The notes under the pieces are model-generated. The model saw only the letters and a program-made list of their open reading frames with translations. It made no database searches and was not told where the DNA came from. This document shows positions 17,775 to 26,096 of a stretch of 64,000 bases of DNA, piece after piece. Each line of letters opens with the position of its first letter. Position 1 is the stretch's first letter. A program made the position numbers and the translations under genes. Source of the DNA: Neolewinella aquimaris (GTDB taxonomy: Bacteria; Bacteroidota; Bacteroidia; Chitinophagales; Saprospiraceae); the NCBI RefSeq assembly GCF_014197245.1, contig NZ_JACIFF010000008.1, positions 248,001-312,000 of the forward strand, read 5' to 3'.

Positions 17775-18803
17775 CTAAAAAGTGAATTGGTAAGTGGTGG
17801 TGGCGGCGTAGGTATCTCCCGGCCGTAGCACGGCATCGTTTACCTCCGGCAAGTTCGGGCCGTTCGGGAAGCGACTGGCTTCGAAGCAGAAAGCCCGGTA
17901 GCGGCCGAAGCGGTCGCCGTTTTCCCGCTGCAGTTCGTCGGAGGTGAAGTAGCCGGTGTAAAAAAGGGCACCCGGCTCCGTGGTGAACACGGTGAGCTTG
18001 CGTCCGCTGACCGGATGAGAAAATTCAGCAACAGGTCCATTGGAATGGTCCAGGACGTAGTAGTGCTCAAAGCCGGTCGGAAAGTGCGGGAGTGCATCGT
18101 CGAGCGAAGTGGTATTCCGGAGGTCGGCGGGGGTTTCCGTGACGGGGGTCCGGGCGCCGACCGGGATATTCGTTTCATCGGGGGTCAGGAATTCCTGAGC
18201 GTCGATGTGGGCGGTGTGTCCGTGGATCGTCTCGGTAAAGCCAGACAGGTTAAAGTAGGCATGGTTTGTGAGGCTAAGGGGAGTGGCTTGGTCGGTGGTA
18301 CCGGTATAGGTCATTTCCAGAGCGTTGTCTTCCGTGAGCCGGTACGTGACCGTGACGTCCAGGTTACCGGGATAGCCCTCTTCTCCGTCGGGACTGTGCA
18401 GCGAAAACCGGACGGTGTCCTCTCCCACCGCCTCCGCGGTCCAGATTCGTTTGTCGAAGCCGGTGATGCCGCCGTGGAGGTGATTGCTGCCGTCGTTGAC
18501 CGCGAGGAGATAGTCCTGATTGTCGAAAGAAAACTTACCGTCCTTTATTCTCGATGCGTACCGGCCGATGGTCCCTCCGAAGTAGGGTGCATTGGCTCGG
18601 TAAGCATCAGAAAAATAGCCGTCCAACTTATCGAAGCCCGCCACGAGTTCTACGCGGCCGCCCTCGCGATCCGGCACGCTGATCGAGGTGATGGCCGCCC
18701 CGTAAGCCATCAGTTTCACCCGCATGCCACTGGCGTTTTCCAAGGTATAGAGGTGTACGCACTGGTTTTCATGGGTACCGAAGGGCGTTTTGGTGATAGG
18801 CAT
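17775..18803 (-). CDS. galM: Aldose 1-epimerase (galactose mutarotase)
   Basis: 342 residues. It interconverts the alpha and beta anomers of hexoses. Seen: 'GAAITSISVPDREG', 'GRYASRIKDGKF', 'NDGSNHLHGG' with a conserved histidine, 'LTNHAYFNLSG' with the catalytic histidine, and 'GYFTSDELQ' near the C terminus. There is no signal peptide, so it is cytoplasmic. It lies 33 bp after the cycloisomerase-like gene and 10 bp before the transporter gene, and fits the galactose branch of agar catabolism. Confidence 0.9.
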   Translation of the reverse strand: MPITKTPFGTHENQCVHLYTLENASGMRVKLMAYGAAITSISVPDREGGRVELVAGFDKLDGYFSDAYRANAPYFGGTIGRYASRIKDGKFSFDNQDYLLAVNDGSNHLHGGITGFDKRIWTAEAVGEDTVRFSLHSPDGEEGYPGNLDVTVTYRLTEDNALEMTYTGTTDQATPLSLTNHAYFNLSGFTETIHGHTAHIDAQEFLTPDETNIPVGARTPVTETPADLRNTTSLDDALPHFPTGFEHYYVLDHSNGPVAEFSHPVSGRKLTVFTTEPGALFYTGYFTSDELQRENGDRFGRYRAFCFEASRFPNGPNLPEVNDAVLRPGDTYAATTTYQFTF

Positions 18804-18836
18804 GATCGTTGATTCTGTTCGCGTGAGGGGGGCGGA

Positions 18837-19928
18837 TTAATGCTGGCGGTAAGTCAGCAGCTTATCCCAGTCGAAAACGACCCCCGTGCCCGGTACATCC
18901 GGGGCCACCGCCCGGGCATTTTCGACTACCAGCGGGCGGGTCGTGTATTCGTCGATGGGAAAGCTGTGCACCTCTAGCCAGCCGCCGTGCGCCTGGCTGC
19001 TGACCAGGCTGACGTGCAACTCCTGCATGCCGTGGGAGCAGACGGGGAGGCCGTGCTGCTTCGCTAGTTGTGCCGCGGCCAGCCAGCCGGTGATGCCGCC
19101 GCAGTTGGATGCGTCGGGCTGAAGGAAACCCAGATCGGCCTGTTCGCAGGCGTACTGAAATTCGTGAATGGTGTGGAGGTTTTCCCCCATTGCCAGGGGA
19201 ATGTTGGTGGCCGCCGCGATCTCCGCGTAGCCGGTGTAATCGTCCGGAATGGTGGGCTCTTCGAACCAGGTGATGTCGTAGGGCTCGATGGCCCTGCTGA
19301 AGTCGATCGCTTCCGCCACGCTCAGGCTGTAGTTGGCGTCGACCATGAAGGTTACGTCGGGGCCGATCAATTCGCGGACTGCCCTTACGCGCTCGACATC
19401 TTCCGCCCGGTCGGGGCGACCGACCTTGATTTTAACCGCCGTAAACCCCCGAGCGAGATACCCGCAGATATTGCCGAGCAGCTTTTCGAGGGGGAACATC
19501 AGGTCGATGCCGCCGCAGTAGGCCTGGCAGCTGTTCCCCGCCCCACCGGCGACTTGCCAGAGCGGCTGGCCGAGTCGTTTGCCGCGAATGTCCCAGAGGG
19601 CGATGTCGATCGCGCTGATGGCAAAGCTGGCGATGCCGCCGCGCCCTACGTAATGAATGTGCCACTCCATAAAGTCGTAGAGGGCGGCAATGTCAGTACC
19701 GTCTTTCCCCAGCAGGGCGGGAGCCAAATCGTGCTCGATCATGGCCCGGATGGCGTGGCCGCCCTTTCCCCCCGTGTAGGTGTAGCCCGTTCCTTCGCTG
19801 CCGTCGGACAGGGTGATGGTGCAGGTGACCAGCTCGAAGTGGAAGTGATCGCCGTGCTTGGCGTCGGAGAGCACTTCGGGGAGGGGGACCCTAAAGAGTT
19901 GGCAGTTGATAGAGGTGATTTCGTGCAT
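18837..19928 (-). CDS. Enolase-superfamily enzyme, likely 3,6-anhydro-L-galactonate cycloisomerase
   Basis: 363 residues from ATG 19928; the frame continues upstream only as antisense of the dehydrogenase. It has the mandelate racemase/muconate lactonizing fold: KxK at Lys166/Lys168, metal ligands Asp197 ('VDANY'), Glu223 ('FEEP') and Glu249 ('MGEN'), and His299 in 'CSHGMQ'. From memory, 'LSDAKHGDH', '[12 protein letters not shown]' and '[16 protein letters not shown]' closely match the Vibrio cycloisomerase that converts 3,6-anhydro-L-galactonate to 2-keto-3-deoxy-L-galactonate. The dehydrogenase gene just upstream and the GH16/sulfatase genes support this. A related sugar-acid dehydratase is the alternative. 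Confidence 0.78.
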   Translation of the reverse strand: MHEITSINCQLFRVPLPEVLSDAKHGDHFHFELVTCTITLSDGSEGTGYTYTGGKGGHAIRAMIEHDLAPALLGKDGTDIAALYDFMEWHIHYVGRGGIASFAISAIDIALWDIRGKRLGQPLWQVAGGAGNSCQAYCGGIDLMFPLEKLLGNICGYLARGFTAVKIKVGRPDRAEDVERVRAVRELIGPDVTFMVDANYSLSVAEAIDFSRAIEPYDITWFEEPTIPDDYTGYAEIAAATNIPLAMGENLHTIHEFQYACEQADLGFLQPDASNCGGITGWLAAAQLAKQHGLPVCSHGMQELHVSLVSSQAHGGWLEVHSFPIDEYTTRPLVVENARAVAPDVPGTGVVFDWDKLLTYRQH

Positions 19929-19950
19929 AACGTATAGCGGTAGCGTCGGC

Positions 19951-21384
19951 CTAATACCGGAGGTAGGTGGTCTTCTTTTCGAGGTACTGTTCGATGCCGT
20001 ACTTACCGTCTTCGCCCCCGCTGCCGGACAGTTTAAGTCCGTTGTGGAAGCCCTGGTGGAGTTCGCCGTGGCCGCGGTTGATGTATATTTCGCCGAATTC
20101 CAGTACATCGGGGAGGCGCATGATCTTTGCGAGGTCCTTGGTGAATACGATAGCGGCCAGGCCGTAGCGGCAGTCGTTGGCGTATTCCATCGCCTGGTCG
20201 AAGCCGCTGAACTTGATGACGGGCAGGACCGGTCCGAAAAGTTCCTCGTGGACGATGCGCATATTCTGGGTAACGTCCTCGACCAGCGTAGCCTCGAAGA
20301 AGTTCCCCCTGGCGTAAGCCTTGCCTTCCGGCCGTTTTCCTCCCCGGGTGATGCGGGCACCCTGGCTGACGCTGTCGGCGATCAACTCTTCCAGGTTGGT
20401 GACCACGCCGGCTTCGGTGAGGGGACCGAGATCGGTATCCTCCGCGCTGGGGTCACCGACCTTTAGCTTGGCGACGGCTTCCCGAAATTTGGTCATGAAC
20501 GCATCGTAGATTTCCTCCTCCACGTACATCCGTTCGTTGCAGGTACAGACCTGACCGTAGTTGTCGAAGCGGCTGTGGAGGGCACCCGCAACGGCCTCGT
20601 CCAGATCGGCGTCGGCAAACACGATGCAGGGGGCCTTGCCGCCCAGTTCGAGCTGGACGTGGGTGAGATTTTTGGCGGCGGAGCGAGCGATGGCCTGTCC
20701 GGTGGGGGTGCTGCCCGTCATAGTGACCATGTTGGTCAGCGGGCTTTCCACCAGCGCGACACCAGCCTCCACGCCGCCGGTCACTACGTTTAGTACACCG
20801 TCGGGCAGACCTGCCTCTTTAGCCAACTCGCACAGCATCATCGTGGAGAGGGGTGCAGCGGGGGTGGGCTTTAGCACCATGGTGTTACCCGTCACGAGGG
20901 CCGGACCGATCTTCCTGCCCGCAAGGGCCAGCGGAAAGTTCCAGGCCGTGATGGCTACCACTACTCCCTTGGGCACCTTGTGAATGAGTAGTTGCTCGTT
21001 GGGGTTATCGCTGGGAATGATGTCGCCCTCGATGTGGCGCGCCCAGCCGCAGGCGTACTCCAGGAAGGAGGAGGTGACGTCGACCTCGAAACGCGCTACC
21101 TTAAGCAGTTTGCCCTGCTCGGCAACGATCGTTCGGGCTAAATCTTCGCGGTGCTCTTTGATCTTTTCGCTGAAGGCCCGGATCAGGTCCGCGCGTTGCT
21201 TATTGGGCATGCGCCGCCACGATACTTGGGCGACCCTGGCGGCCTCCAGGGCTTTGGTTACGTCCGCAGCCGTAGCGACGGATACGGAGCCGACCGTCTC
21301 CCCGTTTGCGGGATTCGTTATCGTATCGGTGCCGCCGCTTCCGGGCGTCCACTTGCCGTCAATGTATAGCTTAAAATTTTTCAT
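19951..21384 (-). CDS. Aldehyde dehydrogenase, likely 3,6-anhydro-L-galactose dehydrogenase
   Basis: 477 residues. NAD(P)-dependent aldehyde dehydrogenase with '[20 protein letters not shown]' (cofactor domain), '[10 protein letters not shown]', catalytic Glu246 in 'LELGGK' and catalytic Cys280 in '[13 protein letters not shown]'. It resembles AldA-type lactaldehyde/glycolaldehyde dehydrogenases, the family to which known anhydrogalactose dehydrogenases belong. It ends 22 bp before the cycloisomerase-like gene, so the pair would carry out the first two steps of anhydrogalactose use: oxidation to the acid, then ring opening. Substrate assignment rests on this pairing. A lactaldehyde dehydrogenase is the alternative. 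Confidence 0.85.
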   Translation of the reverse strand: MKNFKLYIDGKWTPGSGGTDTITNPANGETVGSVSVATAADVTKALEAARVAQVSWRRMPNKQRADLIRAFSEKIKEHREDLARTIVAEQGKLLKVARFEVDVTSSFLEYACGWARHIEGDIIPSDNPNEQLLIHKVPKGVVVAITAWNFPLALAGRKIGPALVTGNTMVLKPTPAAPLSTMMLCELAKEAGLPDGVLNVVTGGVEAGVALVESPLTNMVTMTGSTPTGQAIARSAAKNLTHVQLELGGKAPCIVFADADLDEAVAGALHSRFDNYGQVCTCNERMYVEEEIYDAFMTKFREAVAKLKVGDPSAEDTDLGPLTEAGVVTNLEELIADSVSQGARITRGGKRPEGKAYARGNFFEATLVEDVTQNMRIVHEELFGPVLPVIKFSGFDQAMEYANDCRYGLAAIVFTKDLAKIMRLPDVLEFGEIYINRGHGELHQGFHNGLKLSGSGGEDGKYGIEQYLEKKTTYLRY

Positions 21385-21402
21385 AGGGGTACGTTTAACG
21401 CG

Positions 21403-22425
21403 TTATGCCTGGCAGTCGAGCAGCACCTTCATGCCGTTCGGGTCGCGGTCTATTTGCTCGAATACGGACTGCACCTCCGTCAGGGGGGCCACCGCGGTGA
21501 TTAGGGATTCCAGGGGCAGGGATTTTTCCGCAACCAGGCGAATGGCATCTTCGTAATCTTCGGGTTCGTAGACGCGGGCTCCGATGAGTTGCAGCTCCTT
21601 CCAGAAAAATTTGAAAAGGTTGACGGGCCGCGGCTGACCGTGGATGGCCACCAGCACGATGCGACCGCGAATACCGGCCACGTCCGTCATGACATCGATG
21701 GTGGGTTGTACGCCGGCTACTTCGAAGACCACGTCCGCCAGCCCGCCGTCGGTTTGGGCCGAGACGTAGTCGACCAGGTTCTCTTTTGCCGGGTTTACCA
21801 CCGCGAAACCCAGCTCTTTGGCCATGGCAACGCGGGTTTCGTTGGTTTCTGAAATTAGGACCTTTGCTCCTGCGCTGCGCGCCCGCATGGCTACGAGCAT
21901 TCCGATGGGGCCGCCCCCGAGTACAACGGCGTATTCGTTTTCCTTTAGTCCGCTGAGGCGAACGTCGTGGCAGGCGACGGCAAGCGGTTCGATCAGGGCG
22001 GCGAGGCGCAGGTCCGATGTATCGGGTAATTTGTGCAGGGTGAATGCCGGGACATTCCAGTAGGGCTGCATGGCCCCGGGACTGTCGATACCGATGAATT
22101 TGAGGGCCGAAGCAATGTGGTTATGGCCCTTATCGGAGGGCTTGGCACCGCGGTCGTCGAGTGGGCGTACGACGACTTTTTCGCCTACCGAGAAGCCGGT
22201 GACGCCCTCCCCCACGGCGTCGACCGTTCCGGACATCTCGTGGCCTATGGTTAGGGGGATGCTTACGCGCTGGTCCATCATTCCGTGATAGATGTGGACG
22301 TCGGTGCCGCAGACGCCGCAGTAGGCTACCTTGATCCGCACCTCGCCCGGCTCCGGGGCAGTGACGGGAGCGTCTACGATTTCGAATGTTTTGTTGCCCG
22401 TATAGCGGGTGGCTTTGGTGGTCAT
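21403..22425 (-). CDS. Zinc-type alcohol dehydrogenase, first gene of the catabolic operon
   Basis: 340 residues. Medium-chain dehydrogenase: 'YCGVCGTDVHIYHG' with catalytic zinc ligand Cys39, 'GHEMSG' with His62, and the Rossmann motif 'VLGGGPIGMLVA'. The four-cysteine lobe that binds the structural zinc in many relatives is not visible around residues 85-115. It is similar in type to threonine/sorbitol dehydrogenases. In the anhydrogalactose pathway, 2-keto-3-deoxy-L-galactonate is oxidised at C5 by such an enzyme, so that is a reasonable role, inferred from position only. It ends 18 bp before the aldehyde dehydrogenase gene and is divergent from uvrA. Confidence 0.85.
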   Translation of the reverse strand: MTTKATRYTGNKTFEIVDAPVTAPEPGEVRIKVAYCGVCGTDVHIYHGMMDQRVSIPLTIGHEMSGTVDAVGEGVTGFSVGEKVVVRPLDDRGAKPSDKGHNHIASALKFIGIDSPGAMQPYWNVPAFTLHKLPDTSDLRLAALIEPLAVACHDVRLSGLKENEYAVVLGGGPIGMLVAMRARSAGAKVLISETNETRVAMAKELGFAVVNPAKENLVDYVSAQTDGGLADVVFEVAGVQPTIDVMTDVAGIRGRIVLVAIHGQPRPVNLFKFFWKELQLIGARVYEPEDYEDAIRLVAEKSLPLESLITAVAPLTEVQSVFEQIDRDPNGMKVLLDCQA

Positions 22426-22565
22426 GCCGATCTGATGTTGTGAGGGGGTAAAGAAGCGACTCCTGGTGGTAGTGCAGGAAAACTATCGGGTCTAAACCTA
22501 TCACATATGCATTAATCCATCGAGAAATGCCAAAACCCAGGCGGCGTCCCAGCCGTTTCCACCCC

Positions 22566-25388
22566 ATGTCCACCAACCGCCAAGACCTGAGCGCAGCCGA
22601 TCTGCGTACCGCCGTTTTCATTAAGGGAGCCAACGCCAATAACCTGAAGAACATCGATCTCACAATCCCGAAGAACCAGCTCGTGGTGGTTACGGGCGTG
22701 AGCGGCAGCGGGAAATCGAGCATCACGATGGATACCCTCTTCGCGGAGGGGCAGCGGCGCTACGTGGAGAGCCTGAGCAGCTACGCCCGGCAATTCCTGA
22801 TGCGGATGAAAAAGCCGGAGGTGGACTACATCCGCGGCATCTGTCCCGCCATCGCCATCGAACAGAAGACGACGACGGCCAACGCGCGCTCCACGGTGGG
22901 GACCCTTACCGAGATCTACGACTACTTACGGCTTCTCTACGCCCGCGTGGGCCGGACCTTTAGCCCGATCAGCGGGAAGGAAGTAAAACGGCACAGCGTG
23001 ACCGACGTGGTGGACTACATCACCGGTCACGAGGAGGGCAGCCGGGTCTACCTGTACGCTCCCGTACCGCGCACTTACGGTGATCGTACCCTGCGCCGCG
23101 AACTCGAGTTGCTGCAGCAGAAGGGGTACTCGCGGGTACTGATCGACGACGAGCCCCAGCAGATCGAGGATGTGCTGGAGAGCGGTCGGGCCAGCCTGAG
23201 CAAGATGCTCGACCAGCTGGAGACGGAGGAGGAAGTGATGGTGCTGATTGACCGCTTCGTCGTCCGCGCCGATGATGAGGAGAACAACAAGCGCATTGCC
23301 GACTCGGTACAAACCGCCTTCACGGAGGGCAACGGCGAGGTGATCGTGAGCCTGGAAAACGGCGAGTGGGCCGCCTACAACAACCGTTTCGAGCTCGACG
23401 GGATGATCTTCCTGGAGCCTTCCCCCGCTCTCTTTAACTACAACAATCCCTACGGTGCCTGTCCTACCTGCGAGGGCTTCAGCCGGACCATGGGAATCGA
23501 CGAGGACAAGGTGATCCCGAACCCGAGCCTGTCGGTCTACGACGGAGCCGTGGCCCCGTGGACGGGCAGCAGTTACGGGCAGTGGCAGACGGATTTTCTG
23601 CGCGCGGCTAACCGCTTTCAGTTTCCGGTGCATGCTCCCTATGCCGACCTGACGCAGGAGCAGAAGGACGAGCTGTGGGACGGAAACCGCCACGCCCAGG
23701 GCATTCACGCCTTTTTCGAGGAACTGCAGAAGAAGCTGTACAAGATCCAGAACCGGGTGATGCTGGCGCGGTACCGGGGCCGCACGCTGTGCCATAACTG
23801 TAAGGGCGGACGACTGCGCAAGGAAGCCGGCTACGTCAAGATCGACGGGAAGGCCATTATGGAACTGGTGGATTTGCCCATCGACCTACTACAGCAGCAC
23901 TTCCTGGACCTTAAGCTCAACGACCACGACACCACCATCGCCCGCCGCCTCCTGCTGGAGATCAACAACCGGCTGCAGAGTATGATGGACCTCGGCCTCG
24001 GCTACCTCACCATCAACCGGCTGAGCAATACCCTGTCGGGGGGAGAGAGCCAGCGCATCAACCTGACCCGCACCCTGGGCAGTAACCTGACGGCCAGCAT
24101 GTACATCCTCGACGAGCCGAGCGTGGGACTCCACCCCCGCGATACGGAGCGGCTCGTGAAGGTGCTGCGGCGACTGCGTGATCTGGGCAACACGGTATTG
24201 GTCGTCGAGCACGAAGAGGGCATCATTGCCGCCGCGGACTACCTGATCGACGTAGGTCCGGCCGCTGGCGTCCACGGCGGAGAGATCGTCTTTGCCGGAC
24301 CGTACGAATCGATCTACGGCGAAGCGACCGAAAGTCTCACCACCAAGTACATGAACGGTACCATGCAGATCGAGGTACCGGAGCACCGCCGCCGCCTCAC
24401 CAACTGGATCAGGCTCGAAGGTGCGCGCATGCACAACCTGAAGAAGATTGACGTGCAGATCCCCCTGAATGCCATTACGGTGGTTTCCGGTGTCTCCGGC
24501 AGCGGCAAGACGAGCCTCATCAAGGGCATCCTCTACCCCGCCCTGCGGCGGGAGCTAGGCGAGGGTACGTCTCAGGCTCCGGGTCCGTTCACTAAAATCC
24601 ACGGTGACCTTAAGCTGCTGACGCAAGTCGAGATGGTGAATCAGAGCCCGATCGGCAAGAGCAGTCGGTCCAATCCGGTCACCTACGTCGGCGCCTACGA
24701 TGCCATCCGTAATCTGATGGTCAATCAACAGCTATCGAAAATCCGGGGCTACAAGCCTAGTTTTTTCAGTTTTAACGTAGACGGCGGTCGCTGTCCGACC
24801 TGTAAGGGGGAGGGCGAGCAGGTGGTCGAGATGCAGTTCCTGGCCGACGTCCGCCTTGTTTGCGAGGAATGTAACGGTGCGCGCTTCAAGCGGGAGATCC
24901 TCGACGTCCAGTACAACGGCAAGAACATCGCCGAGATCCTCGACCTGAGCATCAACGAGGCCATCGACTTTTTCTCCGAAGAGAAGGATATCATGAAAAA
25001 GCTGCAGCCCCTGCAGGATGTCGGACTGGGGTACGTGACCCTCGGCCAGTCGAGCTCTACCCTCTCCGGCGGCGAGGCCCAGCGCGTCAAACTGGCCAGC
25101 TTCCTCACCAAGGAAAAGAAGGGCGAGCACATCCTCTTCATCTTCGACGAGCCCACGACCGGTCTGCACTTCCACGACGTAAAGATTCTGCTCTCCGCCA
25201 TGAATGCGCTGGTCGAAAACGGCCACACCGTACTCATCGTCGAGCACAACATCGACGTCATCAAGTCGGCCGACTACGTCATCGATCTCGGCCCGGAGGG
25301 CGGGCGCGACGGGGGTCACCTGGTGTTTCAGGGGCGGCCGGAGGAGTTGAAGGGGGTGGAGGGGAGTTATACGGGGAGGTATTTGTGA
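22566..25388 (+). CDS. uvrA: Excinuclease ABC subunit UvrA (variant zinc module)
   Basis: 940 residues from ATG 22566; an in-frame ATG at 22527 would add a basic 13-residue leader. It recognises DNA damage in nucleotide excision repair. Two ABC ATPase halves are clear: Walker A 'GVSGSGKSS' at 44-52 and a second 'GVSGSGKTSLIKG' in the C half, with signatures 'NTLSGGESQRINL' and 'STLSGGEAQRVKL'. The C-terminal zinc finger is complete ('CPTCKGEG' and 'CEECNGARF'). In the N half only 'CPTCEGF' and a distant 'CHNCKGG' are seen; the usual earlier CxxC is replaced by 'FELDGMIF'. This resembles a Bacteroidota UvrA subtype that may be a second paralogue in the genome. Confidence 0.93.
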   Translation: MSTNRQDLSAADLRTAVFIKGANANNLKNIDLTIPKNQLVVVTGVSGSGKSSITMDTLFAEGQRRYVESLSSYARQFLMRMKKPEVDYIRGICPAIAIEQKTTTANARSTVGTLTEIYDYLRLLYARVGRTFSPISGKEVKRHSVTDVVDYITGHEEGSRVYLYAPVPRTYGDRTLRRELELLQQKGYSRVLIDDEPQQIEDVLESGRASLSKMLDQLETEEEVMVLIDRFVVRADDEENNKRIADSVQTAFTEGNGEVIVSLENGEWAAYNNRFELDGMIFLEPSPALFNYNNPYGACPTCEGFSRTMGIDEDKVIPNPSLSVYDGAVAPWTGSSYGQWQTDFLRAANRFQFPVHAPYADLTQEQKDELWDGNRHAQGIHAFFEELQKKLYKIQNRVMLARYRGRTLCHNCKGGRLRKEAGYVKIDGKAIMELVDLPIDLLQQHFLDLKLNDHDTTIARRLLLEINNRLQSMMDLGLGYLTINRLSNTLSGGESQRINLTRTLGSNLTASMYILDEPSVGLHPRDTERLVKVLRRLRDLGNTVLVVEHEEGIIAAADYLIDVGPAAGVHGGEIVFAGPYESIYGEATESLTTKYMNGTMQIEVPEHRRRLTNWIRLEGARMHNLKKIDVQIPLNAITVVSGVSGSGKTSLIKGILYPALRRELGEGTSQAPGPFTKIHGDLKLLTQVEMVNQSPIGKSSRSNPVTYVGAYDAIRNLMVNQQLSKIRGYKPSFFSFNVDGGRCPTCKGEGEQVVEMQFLADVRLVCEECNGARFKREILDVQYNGKNIAEILDLSINEAIDFFSEEKDIMKKLQPLQDVGLGYVTLGQSSSTLSGGEAQRVKLASFLTKEKKGEHILFIFDEPTTGLHFHDVKILLSAMNALVENGHTVLIVEHNIDVIKSADYVIDLGPEGGRDGGHLVFQGRPEELKGVEGSYTGRYL

Positions 25389-25930
25389 ATTTTAAATTTA
25401 AAATTGGGGATTTAAAATTTGCGTGGATGCTCGCTCCGCTCGTGCGTTCAAAGGTCGAGGCGTTGCACGCCGAGTGGCCGTCGTCGGCCGACCGAGGTAC
25501 GAGGCTCGTCCCCCGACTAGGACAGGAAAGGTAATTTACCAATTACCATTTTTGATGTACCATGTACCATTGGCGTGGATGCTCACTACGTTCGTCCGGC
25601 GGGTAAGCAAGGTCGAGGCGTTGTACGCCGAGCGCGTCGTCGTCGTCGTCGTCGTCGGCTGACCGAGGCACGAGGCTCGTCCGCCGACTAGACCAAAAAG
25701 CCCGAGGAAGCAATAGTGACTTCCCAGGCCCCAACTCGGCGGACGAGCTTAGGCTCGGCCGACGAGGGGGCAGTCGGCCGATGAGGGGGCTGTCGTCGGC
25801 CGACCGAGGCACGAGGCTCGTCCGCCGACTAGACCAAAAAGCCCGAGGAAGCAATAGCGACTCCCCCTGCCCCAACTCGGCGGACGACTTGCAGTCGGCC
25901 GACGAGGGGGCTGTCGTCGGCCGACTGGGG
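25389..25930. repeat. Mosaic repeat array upstream of the subtilase gene
   Basis: No gene is supported in 25389-26096. The stretch is built of recurring blocks: AT-rich 'AATTTTAAATTTAAAATT'; 'GCGTGGATGCTCGC'; the stem-loop block 'AAGGTCGAGGCGTTG'; the palindromic block 'CGGCCGACCGAGG' + 'CTCGTCCGCCGAC' at about 25484, 25655 and 25792; and a 'GTAATTTACC...GTACCATGTACCATTGGCGTG' block at about 25530. A roughly 140-bp segment (25655-25790 and 25792-25930) is tandemly duplicated with small changes. A (GTC)n microsatellite of seven to eight units is at about 25637-25660. The same blocks return at 33361-33716. Confidence 0.8.
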
Positions 25931-25955
25931 TCCCGCATTGCTTTTACTGTGTTCT

Positions 25956-25980
25956 GGGCTCCTGCGCGCCGCCGCCCGCC
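25956..25980 (+). repeat. Dispersed GC-rich intergenic motif, copy 2
   Basis: Second copy of the motif described at 7738. It lies about 120 bp upstream of the subtilase gene start, in the same orientation as the gene. Confidence 0.5.
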
Positions 25981-26096
25981 TGTGTCGCCCGCAGAGCCGG
26001 CCCGGAAGCGTGTGTAAACTTGTTGTTTGCGAACGAAGGGAATTCTGCTTAACTTCCACAGCGGGGTTTTGGTCGCTGACCGCAAGACACGAACAC

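Noticed and set aside
19929-20360. Longer N terminus for the cycloisomerase-like protein
   Set aside because: The extension is Ser/Thr/Arg-rich out-of-frame reading of the aldehyde dehydrogenase gene.
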